45,444 nucleotides of DNA from Corynebacterium senegalense (GCF_900411315.1 NZ_LS990887.1:1316600-1362043); one strand, 5' to 3'. Numbered from the stretch's first letter, positions 31,513 through 39,743 are shown. Notes: generated from the letters alone by a model not told the origin. Program-made: numbers and translations.

Positions 31513-32688
31513 ATGAAAGCCCTCACCTGGCAAGCCAAACGCACCGTGAGCGTCGAGGAGGTCCCCGACCCCACGATCATCGAACCCACCGACGCCATCA
31601 TCCGCATCACCTCCACCGCCATCTGCGGCTCCGACCTCCACCTCTACGAAGTCCTCGGGCCCTACATGGACAAGGGCGACGTCATCGGCCACGAGCCCAT
31701 GGGCATCGTCGAGGAGGTCGGCGACGCCGTCACCAACCTCAAACCGGGCGACCGGGTCGTCGTCCCCTTCAACGTCTCCTGCGGCCACTGCTACATGTGC
31801 GAGCGCGGCCTGCAGTCCCAGTGCGAGACCACGCAGGTCCGCGAGTACGGCAGCGGAGCAACCCTGCTCGGTTACTCGCGCCTCTACGGCTCTCTGCCCG
31901 GCGGCCAGGCCGAATACCTGCGCGTGCCCCACGCGGATTACGGCCCCATCAAGGTCCCCAACGTTGGCGAGGACGAGCGCTACCTCTTCCTCTCCGACGT
32001 GCTGCCCACCGCCTGGCAGGCGGTCCAGTACGCCAACGTCCCCGCCGGCGGCACCCTCGCGGTGCTCGGGCTCGGCCCGATCGGGCAGATGTCCGCCCGC
32101 ATCGGCGCCCACCTGGGCTACCGCGTCATCGGTGTCGACCCCGTCGCGGAGCGGCGCGCCATGGCCGCCCGGCACGGGATCGAGGTCGACGAGGGCGGCG
32201 AGGAGGTTGTGGAAAAGCTGCGCCAGCTTAGCGACGGCCGCGGACCCGACTCCGTCATCGACGCCGTCGGCATGGAAGCCCACGGCTCCCCCGTCGCGGG
32301 CGCCGCTCAGGCCGCCGCTGGCCTGCTCCCCTCCCCGCTCGGCCGCGCCGCCATGGAAAAGGCGGGCGTGGACCGCCTCGGCGCGCTCTACACCGCCATC
32401 GATGCCGTGCGCCGCGGCGGCACCATCTCGCTCAGCGGCGTCTATGGCGGGATGAAGGACCCCATGCCGATGATGACTCTGTTTGACAAGCAGGTGCAGA
32501 TGCGGATGGGCCAGTGCAACGTGCGCAACTGGATCGACGACCTCCTCCCGCTGGTCGATGACCCCTCCGACCCCCTCGGAGTGCTCGACCTGAAAACCCA
32601 CACCGCGCCGCTCGACGATGCCCCAGCCATGTACGAGAAGTTCCAGAAGAAGCAGGACGGCTGCATCAAGGTTGTCCTCAAGCCCTAA
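31513..32688 (+). CDS. Zinc-dependent alcohol dehydrogenase (MDR superfamily, formaldehyde dehydrogenase-like)
   Basis: 391 residues. Catalytic zinc ligands Cys38 (AICGSDLHLYE) and His60-Glu61 (GHEPMG) are present, as are the structural zinc cysteines 90, 93, 96 and 104. The Rossmann fold follows with LGLGPIGQM. The long insertion after the NAD domain (GAAQAAAGLLPSPLGRAAME) is typical of the glutathione-independent formaldehyde dehydrogenase/threonine dehydrogenase-like branch. Substrate unknown. GAAAGG lies six bases before the ATG. It forms an operon with the DoxX-like gene 18 bp downstream. Confidence 0.9.
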   Translation: MKALTWQAKRTVSVEEVPDPTIIEPTDAIIRITSTAICGSDLHLYEVLGPYMDKGDVIGHEPMGIVEEVGDAVTNLKPGDRVVVPFNVSCGHCYMCERGLQSQCETTQVREYGSGATLLGYSRLYGSLPGGQAEYLRVPHADYGPIKVPNVGEDERYLFLSDVLPTAWQAVQYANVPAGGTLAVLGLGPIGQMSARIGAHLGYRVIGVDPVAERRAMAARHGIEVDEGGEEVVEKLRQLSDGRGPDSVIDAVGMEAHGSPVAGAAQAAAGLLPSPLGRAAMEKAGVDRLGALYTAIDAVRRGGTISLSGVYGGMKDPMPMMTLFDKQVQMRMGQCNVRNWIDDLLPLVDDPSDPLGVLDLKTHTAPLDDAPAMYEKFQKKQDGCIKVVLKP

Positions 32689-32706
32689 CTCTCAGGGAGA
32701 AAGACA

Positions 32707-33105
32707 ATGGCACTCGACTCGCAGAACCTCACCCGCCTCGCCCTCGGCGCCTTCATGAGCTTCGCCGGCACCAGCCACCTCACCTTCGCCCGCAAGGACT
32801 TCCAGGCCCAGGTGCCCGACTGGTTCCCCATGAACAAGGACCTCGTGGTCCTCGGCTCCGGCGCCGCCGAGATCGCCCTCGGCGCCTCCCTGCTCGCCCT
32901 GCCCCGGCAGCGCAAGCTGACCGGCACCGCCCTGGCCGCGTTCTACACCGCCATCTTCCCCGGCAACATCGGCCAGTACGCCGAGCGCAACGACGCCTTC
33001 GGCCTGGACACCGACCGCAAGCGACTGACCCGGCTGTTCGGGCAGCCCGCGCTCATCGCCGCGGCGCTGTGGGCGGCGGGGTTCCCGGAAAAACGCGGGA
33101 AGTAG
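32707..33105 (+). CDS. DoxX-like small membrane protein
   Basis: 132 residues with four hydrophobic segments. The first (LTRLALGAFMSFAGTSHLTF) and the GSGAAEIALGASLLA helix resemble the DoxX/DoxD-like family. AGGGAGAAAG precedes the ATG and the gene follows the alcohol dehydrogenase by 18 bp, so both are co-transcribed. DoxX-like proteins are linked to redox and thiol stress, which would suit a partner of an aldehyde/alcohol-oxidising enzyme. That role is inferred. Confidence 0.78.
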   Translation: MALDSQNLTRLALGAFMSFAGTSHLTFARKDFQAQVPDWFPMNKDLVVLGSGAAEIALGASLLALPRQRKLTGTALAAFYTAIFPGNIGQYAERNDAFGLDTDRKRLTRLFGQPALIAAALWAAGFPEKRGK

Positions 33106-33140
33106 TCCGCGGGCGGGGCGTCGCTGAGCAGTTTCGTTCC

Positions 33141-33213
33141 GGGTAAGAGCGGAAGGGCAAGAATCCGGCAATCCGCGCAGAAATCGTGGATTCTTGCCCT
33201 TCTGTTCTTACCC
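33141..33213. repeat. Long hairpin repeat, copy 1
   Basis: Arms 33142-33166 and 33188-33212 are 25-bp inverted repeats, with only two wobble-type differences, around a 21-base loop. A second copy at 34587-34657 has nearly the same arms and loop (19 of 21 loop bases equal) in the same orientation. Where the left arm differs (C here, T there), the right arm differs to match (G here, A there). It lies 36 bp after the DoxX-like gene. Confidence 0.8.
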
Positions 33214-33262
33214 TGAGGCGCCGACACCCCGCGCCGCCCCGGGATCGGGTCCACATGCTCGC

Positions 33263-33333
33263 TAGTGAATGCGAGTTAGTCGAGAGGAACCGCGCCGCTC
33301 GTCGGCGGTTTCTCGGCTGACCAGCATTTACTA
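33263..33333. repeat. 71-bp imperfect palindrome
   Basis: TAGTGAATGC (33263-33272) pairs with GCATTTACTA (33324-33333) with one mismatch. The inner arms continue imperfectly through a GTCGAGAGGAACCGC-like half and its complement to a short central loop. It differs in sequence from the hairpin repeat 50 bp away. The rest of 33106-33372 holds no gene. Confidence 0.5.
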
Positions 33334-33372
33334 AAGAGCATTTGTTATATCGCGCTGCAAACTTCGTCCCGG

Positions 33373-33851
33373 TCACCCGACGCGCCGGCCGAGGGCACGC
33401 TTCGCCCGCCAGTGCAGGAGAACTGCCAGCGCGCCACCGAGAACCAACGCCGTGCCCAAACGGCCGGCCCCCTCCGCCGTCTCGGGCCAGGAGGGCAGCG
33501 CGACGATCCACAGTGGAGTCTGCGCCAGGACGTCCCCGCCGAGGGTGACGGAGAAGTTTGCCAGGACCACCACCGTTGCGACGGCGGGCGCGGCTCCGGC
33601 GCGCAGCAGCACCCCCGCGCGGTGCGCGCGTTCTCCGTGCGCATCATGGCCCACGCCACCTCTGCCCGAGGCCACACCAGCACCGGCAGCAGCCCCGTGC
33701 CAAGCGGCAGGATCACGAAGGCAAACAAGCCGTGCACGTACGAGGCCGGGTAAATCAGGCAGGCCAGGCCCATCGCCACCACCGAGAGCGCCACGCAGCC
33801 GGCGAGGACGAGGTCGCCGGGGAGCGAGGCGCGCCACCAGTTCTTCGGCAT
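33373..33851 (-). pseudogene. Four-helix membrane protein gene with a frameshift
   Basis: The first 79 residues (MPKNWWRASLPGDLVLAGC, then two helices and WPRAEVAWAMMRTENARTAR) are in one frame. The continuation GVLLRAGAAPAVATVVVLANF and a final helix (LGTALVLGGALAVLLHW) are in another. The shift falls at a run of five C (33612-33616, plus strand); one more base there would restore a protein of about 159 residues. This could be a true mutation or a homopolymer sequencing error. No family recognised. It lies opposite the DJ-1-like gene with 50 bp between starts. Confidence 0.6.
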
Positions 33852-33901
33852 GCCGGCAATCGTACGTGGCGCATCCCGCTGCGCTGGCTAGCGTGAAGGC
33901 C

Positions 33902-34495
33902 ATGAGCCTCCGCCGCATCTCCGTTGTCCTCTTCCCCGACGTCGAGCTCCTTGATGTCGCTGGCCCCGTGGAACTCCTTGCTCGAGTCGAGGGACTTGAG
34001 GTCCAGCTCGTCTCCCGGGACGGCGCCCCAGTGCGGAGCTCCCAGGGCGTTGCGCTGGCGGCGCACGGCGACTTCGCGGCAATGGACGGTGATGTCCTCC
34101 TGGTCCCCGGTGGAATGGGCACGCGCGCCCTGGTCCGCGACGCTGGATTTCTGTCCGAGTTCGCTCGCATGGTGCGCACGGCCGACATCGTCGCCTCGGT
34201 CTGCACCGGCTCGGCACTGCTCGCCGCCGCGGGCCTGCTGGAGGGATACTCCGCCACCAGCAACAAGCGAGCTTTCGACTGGGCTTCCTCCTTCGGCACC
34301 GACATCAACTGGCGACGAAGCGCCCGCTGGGTCCACGACCGCGACCGATGGACCTCCTCCGGTGTCGCAGCAGGGATGGATATGGCCGCCGCCCTCGTGG
34401 CCCACTATTTCGGCGAAGCGACAGCGCAGGAGATCACTGACGCGATTGAGCTCCGGGTCTCCCGCGACCCGGAGGATGACCCGTTCGCGGTGTAG
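33902..34495 (+). CDS. DJ-1/PfpI family protein (GATase1-like)
   Basis: 197 residues. The nucleophile elbow ASVCTGSALLAAAGLL (Cys101) is preceded by LLVPGGMGTRALV, and the N-terminus VVLFPDVELLDVAGPVELL is typical of the isonitrile hydratase/AraC-N-terminal-like branch of DJ-1/PfpI. KRAFDWASSFGTDINW and the C-terminal AGMDMAAALVAHYFGEATA match that branch. Members include isocyanide hydratase and amidase-like enzymes; substrate unknown. TAGCGT lies seven bases before the ATG, a leaderless pattern. No AraC DNA-binding domain is attached. Confidence 0.88.
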   Translation: MSLRRISVVLFPDVELLDVAGPVELLARVEGLEVQLVSRDGAPVRSSQGVALAAHGDFAAMDGDVLLVPGGMGTRALVRDAGFLSEFARMVRTADIVASVCTGSALLAAAGLLEGYSATSNKRAFDWASSFGTDINWRRSARWVHDRDRWTSSGVAAGMDMAAALVAHYFGEATAQEITDAIELRVSRDPEDDPFAV

Positions 34496-34586
34496 CGGAA
34501 GATCCTCCTGGTGAGGCTGGGATCGGAGCAGCTGGGGGGCGTCGATAAGCGGGATGCGGCGGACAACGAGGGCCAGCCTGCTTCCG

Positions 34587-34657
34587 GGTAAGAGCGGAAG
34601 GGTAAGAATCCGGCATGCCGCGCAGAAATCGTGGATTCTTACCCTTCCGTTCTTACC
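34587..34657. repeat. Long hairpin repeat, copy 2
   Basis: Arms 34587-34611 and 34633-34657 pair over 25 bp with one wobble-type difference around a 21-base loop. It is the partner of 33141-33213 in the same orientation. The remaining 34496-34757 gap holds the motif CGTCGATAAGC at 34540 and the terminator at 34700, but no gene. Confidence 0.8.
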
Positions 34658-34699
34658 GTTAGGCGCGGGTTACCACACCGTAACCCCATCCCGACCACG

Positions 34700-34733
34700 A
34701 AAAGCGCCCCGCCCGTCGTGAGACGGTGCGGGG
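34700..34733 (-). terminator. Terminator of the small secreted protein gene
   Basis: CCCCGC (34707-34712) pairs with GCGGGG (34728-34733), and inner CGTC with GACG around GTGA. A short T-run follows on the minus strand. It lies 25 bp after the stop at 34758. Confidence 0.75.
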
Positions 34734-34757
34734 TGTGTCCCGAAAGGTGCCCGGATC

Positions 34758-35072
34758 TTAGAGGAAGATCTTGACGATCTTGCCGATGAACCCGAAGACC
34801 TTGCCAACGATGCCGCTGACGTCCTCGAACTTCTGAGCGCCGGTGGTTGACTCGTCCCAGCCGAAGAAGTCGTCGGAGGAGCCGGAGGTGGTGCCCTCGG
34901 TGCCCTCGGTGTCGTCGGCCTTGCTGGAGGAGCCGAAGATCGAGTCGCTCTCGGCGGTGGCGGTGGCGGCGGGGGTCTCGGCGGTGGTGGTCTCGGCGGA
35001 GGCGACGCCAGCACCGGCGGTCGCGATGACGGTGGCGGCGGACAGGGCGAGAAGGGTGTTCTTGAGATTCAT
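34758..35072 (-). CDS. Small secreted Thr/Ser/acidic-rich protein
   Basis: 104 residues. A Sec signal peptide (MNLKNTLLALSAATVIATAG, cleavage expected after ASA at about 26) is followed by a Thr/Ala/Glu/Ser/Asp-rich, probably disordered stretch. The protein ends in an amphipathic helix, GIVGKVFGFIGKIVKIFL, with regularly spaced lysines. GGGAGA precedes the ATG. The tail resembles membrane-binding or pore-forming helices, and the acidic middle could mask it. No family recognised; a surface or mycomembrane-associated role is a guess. Confidence 0.7.
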   Translation of the reverse strand: MNLKNTLLALSAATVIATAGAGVASAETTTAETPAATATAESDSIFGSSSKADDTEGTEGTTSGSSDDFFGWDESTTGAQKFEDVSGIVGKVFGFIGKIVKIFL

Positions 35073-35350
35073 GGTGTCTCCCAGTGGTGGATCGGAAAGA
35101 TGGGTCGGGGTGGGCAACCGCGGCTCGGATGCTGCGGACCCGTGGCTGAGAAACTAACACCGGGCCCCTGACCTGCGGAAGAGCTTTGCGCGCCACCCGC
35201 CGGACGGCGGGTGTGCACGAAAGTGGAAACGCCCCCGGGCTGTCGCGCGAAGCCACTGCGCAGCGGCACCGCGCGCCCGAGGGGCCGGTTGCGGCGGCGG
35301 GTGTAGACGGAAGGAGATACTTCCAGGGGGCAAAGAATTAATCGGCAAAC
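35073..35350. other. Gap between secreted protein gene and tRNA terminator
   Basis: No gene supported. The part next to 35072 should hold the secreted protein's promoter. I could not place -10/-35 boxes with confidence. Confidence 0.4.
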
Positions 35351-35383
35351 AAAAAGCTCGAGCCCCGCGGAGGGACTCGAGCT
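35351..35383 (-). terminator. Terminator after tRNA-Leu
   Basis: AGCTCGAG (35355-35362) pairs with CTCGAGCT (35376-35383). A T-run follows on the minus strand, five bases after the tRNA 3' end. Confidence 0.85.
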
Positions 35384-35387
35384 GTTG

Positions 35388-35471
35388 TGCCCGGGGGGGG
35401 ACTTGAACCCCCACGTTCTTGCGAACACTGGCACCTGAAGCCAGCGCGTCTGCCAATTCCGCCACCCGGGC
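35388..35471 (-). tRNA. tRNA-Leu (anticodon CAG)
   Basis: 84 bases on the minus strand. Acceptor arms GCCCGGG and CCCGGGC with discriminator A are followed by TTG complement, so CCA is not encoded. The D arm has TGGCGGAATTGGCAGACGC. The anticodon stem CTGGC/GCCAG frames the loop TTCAGGT (CAG, reading CUG). A long variable arm typical of leucine and the T arm GGTTCAAGTCC follow. The same tRNA borders this kinase operon in other corynebacteria. Confidence 0.95.
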
Positions 35472-35596
35472 GGGCGACTTGATTAATATAGCACCACGCC
35501 TCGGCGCACTACCAAATCCCGTGCAAGAGGCCTATATTTTGCGGTAGCGGGCGCGGCTCGAGGCTCATACGTCTATGTCAACGGGCTGTGCCCACT

Positions 35597-35602
35597 TATA
35601 CT
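35597..35602 (+). promoter_or_regulatory. -10 box of the fhaA-crgA operon
   Basis: TATACT lies 56 bases before the fhaA ribosome-binding region GGAAGGAGGTG within the 187-bp gap after the tRNA gene. The -35 region (around 35574-35580) is weak. This is the only convincing promoter before fhaA. Confidence 0.5.
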
Positions 35603-35658
35603 GTTTCAGTTATCAACCGCACGTGCAGCTGACAGCAAAGGGAAGGAGGTGCGGGTAG

Positions 35659-36552
35659 GTGGCTTTTCTGGACAGGTTGGCCAAGCTCGACAGTTCGATG
35701 CAGCGCGGCCTGGACAACAGCATGGCCGCGATCTTCGGCGGCAAGGTTGTGCCGGCCGAGATCGAGGAGCTGTTGAAGCAGGAGGCGCAGGACAGCCTCG
35801 TCATGTCCGACCAGGACGAGGTCGTCGCCCCGAACGTGTACGCGGTCGGGGTGTCGTCGAAGGACCTGGAGAATCTGTCGCAGACCCGCGACCTGCCCGC
35901 CCAGTTCGCTGACCAGCTGGCGCGCTACCTGCGGAACCAGGGCTGGTACCTCGACGGGCCCGTCGTCGTGCGCGTCGCCGAGGAGTCCGGTCTGCGGACC
36001 GGGCAGCTGCGGGCGTCGTCGTACGTCGATTCGGCACCCGATGTTTCCAGCGGTTTCGACGCGATTTTTGCGGAACCAACGACACACAATGAGATCGCGG
36101 GCCGCCACGGCCGCGACCAGGAGGATGACATGTCCGAGCCCAACAACGTCAGCGAGCCGACCGTGAGCCTGCTTCTGCAGGACGGCTCCTCGCGGACGTA
36201 CCTCGTGCGCGAGGGTTCCAACATCCTCGGCCGCTCCAACGACGCCGACTTCCGCCTGCCGGATACGGGCGTGTCCCGCCAGCACGCGGAGATCACGTGG
36301 GACGGCGAGTCCGCGGTCCTGGTGGACCTGGAGTCGACGAACGGCACGACCGTGAACGACGAGCCCATCGAGAACTGGCTGCTCGCCGACGGCGACGTGA
36401 TCACCGTGGGCCACTCCCACATCGAGGTGCGGATCGTCGAACCGCGCGCCGACCGGGGGCTGACCTCCGACGCCGGCCGCAACCCGGACGACGTCGCACA
36501 CCCCCAAACCGAGTTCTTCCGGGGCCAAAGCCCGGATGAACGCAACCTCTAA
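35659..36552 (+). CDS. fhaA: FHA-domain protein FhaA
   Basis: 297 residues. The N-terminal DUF3662 domain (MAFLDRLAKLDSSMQRGLDN, then VVPAEIEELLKQEAQD) and a C-terminal FHA domain (ILGRSNDADFRLPD, SRQHAEI, STNGTTVND) are joined by a linker of about 40 residues. FHA domains bind phosphothreonine, and FhaA is a partner and substrate of the PknA/PknB kinases that regulates peptidoglycan precursor export. The GTG start has GGAAGGAGGTG upstream. First gene of the operon. Confidence 0.93.
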   Translation: MAFLDRLAKLDSSMQRGLDNSMAAIFGGKVVPAEIEELLKQEAQDSLVMSDQDEVVAPNVYAVGVSSKDLENLSQTRDLPAQFADQLARYLRNQGWYLDGPVVVRVAEESGLRTGQLRASSYVDSAPDVSSGFDAIFAEPTTHNEIAGRHGRDQEDDMSEPNNVSEPTVSLLLQDGSSRTYLVREGSNILGRSNDADFRLPDTGVSRQHAEITWDGESAVLVDLESTNGTTVNDEPIENWLLADGDVITVGHSHIEVRIVEPRADRGLTSDAGRNPDDVAHPQTEFFRGQSPDERNL

Positions 36553-36560
36553 GGAGCCGC

Positions 36561-37007
36561 ATGGATTCCGCGATCATCCTCGGGGCACGTTTCGGGCTGC
36601 TCATCCTCCTGTGGCTGTTCATCCTGCTCGTCATGTGGGGGCTGCGGCGAGATGTGGTGGCGGCGTCGGGGGTGCGTCGTCAAGCGGCTGCCTCCGCCCC
36701 GGTCAAGCGCGAGAAGGCGCGCCAGATCGTCGTGGCCGAGGGCCCGCTGAAGGGCTCCCACATGGAGATTTCCAGCGTGGAAGACGTCACCCTGGGCCGC
36801 GCCGAGGGCAACGACTTCGTCCTCGGCGACGACTACGCCTCCTCGCGCCACGCCCGCCTGTTCCGCCGCGGCAGCGAGTGGTTCGTGGAGGACCTCGACT
36901 CGCGCAACGGCACCTTCGTGCAGGGCACCCGCATTGACCAGCCGGAACGCGTCTCTGTGGGCACGGACATCAAGATGGGGCGCACGATTGTGAGGCTGAT
37001 GCCATGA
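36561..37007 (+). CDS. fhaB: Membrane-anchored FHA-domain protein FhaB (FipA)
   Basis: 148 residues: one N-terminal membrane helix (FGLLILLWLFILLVMWGL), a basic linker, and a C-terminal FHA domain (LGRAEGNDFVLGD, SSRHARL, DSRNGTFV). FhaB links kinase signalling to the division machinery. It follows fhaA by eight bases with AAGGAG in the gap. It overlaps the pstP start by four bases (ATGA). Confidence 0.92.
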   Translation: MDSAIILGARFGLLILLWLFILLVMWGLRRDVVAASGVRRQAAASAPVKREKARQIVVAEGPLKGSHMEISSVEDVTLGRAEGNDFVLGDDYASSRHARLFRRGSEWFVEDLDSRNGTFVQGTRIDQPERVSVGTDIKMGRTIVRLMP

Positions 37008-38395
37008 CTTCCGGGACCCTCAAACTGAACTTCATCGCCGCCTCCGACCGCGGTCTCGTGCGCGGCAACAACGAGGACTCGGCCTACGCGGGCCCCAACC
37101 TCCTCCTGCTTGCCGACGGCATGGGCGGCCACGCCGCCGGGGAGGTCGCCTCCCAGCTCATGGTCGAGCACATGGAGCACCTCGACCGCGACCCGGGCGA
37201 CGCCGACGTCCTCGCCCTGCTCGGCGCGGCCGCCGACGACGCGAACGCGTCCATCGAGCGCTCCGTGCGCGAGAACCCGGAGCAGGAGGGCATGGGCACG
37301 ACCCTGACCGCCCTCATGTTCAACGGCTCCGAGGTGGGCCTCATCCACGTCGGCGACTCGCGGGGCTACCTGCTTCGCGACGGCTCACTGGCGCAGATCA
37401 CCGAGGACGACACGTTCGTGCAGTCCCTCGTCAACGAGGGCAGGCTCGACCCCGCGGACGTCTCCTCGCACCCGCAGAAGTCGCTGATCCTCAAGGCCTA
37501 CACCGGCCGCCCCGTCGACCCGCACCTGGAGATGATCCCGGTGCGCGCCGGCGACCGCTTCCTGCTGTGTTCCGACGGCCTGTCCGACCCGGTCACGGCC
37601 TCCACCATCGAGGAGACGCTGCGCCGCGGCACCCCCGAGACGGCCGCGCACCGGCTCATCGAGCTGGCGCTGCGCTCCGGCGGGCCGGACAACATCACGG
37701 TGGTCGTGGCCGACGTCGTGGACAGCGCCTCCCCCGACGCGCCCCGGCTGCCCACCGCCCCCGCGAGCGCGGGGGCGCTGCTGCCGGACCACGAGCCGAC
37801 GCACCCCGACTCCGCCGCGAGCCGGGCGGCCGCCCTCATGCGCGCCGCCGACGCCCCGGCGCCGACGGTGCACACCTCCACCCTCAAGGGCGGGCGCGGG
37901 CCGGAGACCCCGGGTACCGCGCAGGAGACGGGTGCCGAGGAAGAAGAGGAGTCTCACCGGCGCCGCACCGTCTGGCCGTGGGTCGTGGGCCTGCTCGTGC
38001 TCGCCATCGCGGGCGTGGGGGGCTTCGCCTGGCTGAACAGCCGCGTCGAGGACACCTACTTCGTCGCCGCCAACGGCGACAAGCAGGTGGCCATCCAGCA
38101 GCAGCCGGGCTCGCTGCTGGGCAACACGGAGCGCTCCGACTACCAGCTCGCCTGCATCAACGACAAGAACGAGCTGCGCATCACCGGCACGACCGACCTG
38201 CCCGACGACTGCAAGGTCTTCACCACCGACGACCTGCCGCCCTCGCAGCAGGACGCGATGCGCGACTTCAGCGGCGGCACCTACGAGGAGGCCGTCGCGC
38301 TGATGAACAGGCTTGCCGACGAGGCGCTGCCGGTGTGCGTCGATAAGCCTGCCGAAGGCAACGGCAACAACAGCGACTGCAGGACGGTGAAGTGA
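37004..38395 (+). CDS. pstP: Ser/Thr protein phosphatase PstP (PP2C family)
   Basis: 463 residues. The cytoplasmic PP2C domain, about 5-240, has metal-binding motifs NNEDS (Asp25), ADGMGGH (Asp38), CSDGLSD and GGPDNIT. A linker, one membrane helix (WVVGLLVLAIAGVGGFAWL) and an extracellular domain with three cysteines follow. It dephosphorylates PknA, PknB and their substrates. The start overlaps fhaB by four bases, and the stop is one base from the rodA ATG. The tail carries one copy of the CGTCGNNAAGC motif (38338-38348). Confidence 0.94.
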   Translation: MTSGTLKLNFIAASDRGLVRGNNEDSAYAGPNLLLLADGMGGHAAGEVASQLMVEHMEHLDRDPGDADVLALLGAAADDANASIERSVRENPEQEGMGTTLTALMFNGSEVGLIHVGDSRGYLLRDGSLAQITEDDTFVQSLVNEGRLDPADVSSHPQKSLILKAYTGRPVDPHLEMIPVRAGDRFLLCSDGLSDPVTASTIEETLRRGTPETAAHRLIELALRSGGPDNITVVVADVVDSASPDAPRLPTAPASAGALLPDHEPTHPDSAASRAAALMRAADAPAPTVHTSTLKGGRGPETPGTAQETGAEEEEESHRRRTVWPWVVGLLVLAIAGVGGFAWLNSRVEDTYFVAANGDKQVAIQQQPGSLLGNTERSDYQLACINDKNELRITGTTDLPDDCKVFTTDDLPPSQQDAMRDFSGGTYEEAVALMNRLADEALPVCVDKPAEGNGNNSDCRTVK

Positions 38396-38396
38396 C

Positions 38397-39743
38397 ATGT
38401 CGCGAATCTTCTCCCGCACACGCGAGCTGGGGCTGCTCATCTGCGCCGCCCTGCTGCTCCTCCTCATGCTCTTCGGACTCGAGATGTCGCAGGGCCGCGC
38501 CCTGTCCACCGAGATGCTCTACCTGGTCGGCGGGTTCATCGGCGTCTACGCCATTGCGCACCTGGCCATCTGCCTCACCGCGCCGCACTCCGACCAGGTG
38601 CTGTTGCCCGTCGCGGCGACGCTCAACGCGATCGGCCTGGTGGTGATCTACCGGCTCGACCTAGCGGAGCGCCCGGGCTACGGGGCGCTGGCGGAGCGGC
38701 AGGTGCTGTGGTCTTTGGCCGGGGTGATCCTGCTCGTGCTCACCCTGGTGTTCGTGCGCGACCACAAGTCCCTGACGCGCTACTCCTACCTCCTGGGGCT
38801 GACCGGGCTCGTCCTGCTCGCGCTGCCGCTCGTGTGGCCGCAGCCGCCGGACTTCGCCGACGCCCGCATCTGGATCTGGCTCGGGCCGTTTTCCATCCAG
38901 CCGGGTGAGTTCTCCAAGATCCTGCTGCTCATCTTCTTCGCCCAGCTGCTGGCGCAGAAGCGCTCGCTGTTCACAGTGGCCGGCCGGCGCGTGCTCGGCA
39001 TGAGCTTCCCCCGGCTGCGCGACCTCGCCCCGATCCTCGTGGTGTGGGCGATTGCCATCTGCATCATGGGCATCTCCAACGACTTCGGCCCGGCGCTGCT
39101 GCTCTTCGCCACCGTGCTGGGGATGGTGTACTTCGCCACCAGCCGCACCTCCTGGCTGGTCATCGGCCTCGGGCTCGTCGCCCTCGGCGGGTGGGCCGTC
39201 TACCAGGTCTCCGGCAAGATCCAGGAGCGCGTGAACAACTTCATCGACCCGCTCGCCCACTACGACAGCACCGGCTACCAGCCCTCCCAGGCCCTGTTCG
39301 GCCTGAGCTGGGGCGGGGTCACCGGCACCGGGCTCGGCTACGGCCACCCGGACATGGTGCCCGTCGCGCACTCCGACTACATCCTCGCCGCCGTCGGCGA
39401 GGAGCTCGGCTTCGCCGGCCTGGCCGCGGTGCTCATGCTCTTCGCCGTTTTCACCACCCGTGGCTTCCACGCGGCGCTGCAGGTGCGCGACTCCTACGGC
39501 AAGCTTCTGGCCGCCGGGCTGGCCACCACCATCGTCATCCAGATCTTCGTCGTCGCCGGCGGCATCTCCGCGCTGCTGCCGATGACCGGCCTGACCACCC
39601 CCTTCATGTCCGCCGGCGGCTCCGCCATCATGGCGAACTACATCCTCGTCGGCCTCCTCCTGCGCATCTCCAACGGGGCGAACCGCCCGGCCGGGGAGGA
39701 CGCCGCCGCGGGCGCCTACGAGCTGGCGGAGGTTTCACGATGA
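38397..39743 (+). CDS. rodA: SEDS peptidoglycan glycosyltransferase RodA
   Basis: 448 residues with about twelve membrane helices. SEDS features are present: QPGEFSKILLLIFFAQ, the ISNDFGPALLLF segment with the catalytic-type Asp, and AAVGEELGFAGLAAVL near the C-terminus. It polymerises lipid II for polar cell-wall elongation together with PbpA. It starts one base after the pstP stop and overlaps pbpA by four bases (ATGA). Confidence 0.94.
   Translation: MSRIFSRTRELGLLICAALLLLLMLFGLEMSQGRALSTEMLYLVGGFIGVYAIAHLAICLTAPHSDQVLLPVAATLNAIGLVVIYRLDLAERPGYGALAERQVLWSLAGVILLVLTLVFVRDHKSLTRYSYLLGLTGLVLLALPLVWPQPPDFADARIWIWLGPFSIQPGEFSKILLLIFFAQLLAQKRSLFTVAGRRVLGMSFPRLRDLAPILVVWAIAICIMGISNDFGPALLLFATVLGMVYFATSRTSWLVIGLGLVALGGWAVYQVSGKIQERVNNFIDPLAHYDSTGYQPSQALFGLSWGGVTGTGLGYGHPDMVPVAHSDYILAAVGEELGFAGLAAVLMLFAVFTTRGFHAALQVRDSYGKLLAAGLATTIVIQIFVVAGGISALLPMTGLTTPFMSAGGSAIMANYILVGLLLRISNGANRPAGEDAAAGAYELAEVSR

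Noticed and set aside
35154..35465. Protein frame over the tRNA-Leu gene on the minus strand
   Set aside because: It is translated tRNA and terminator sequence, a known annotation artefact.
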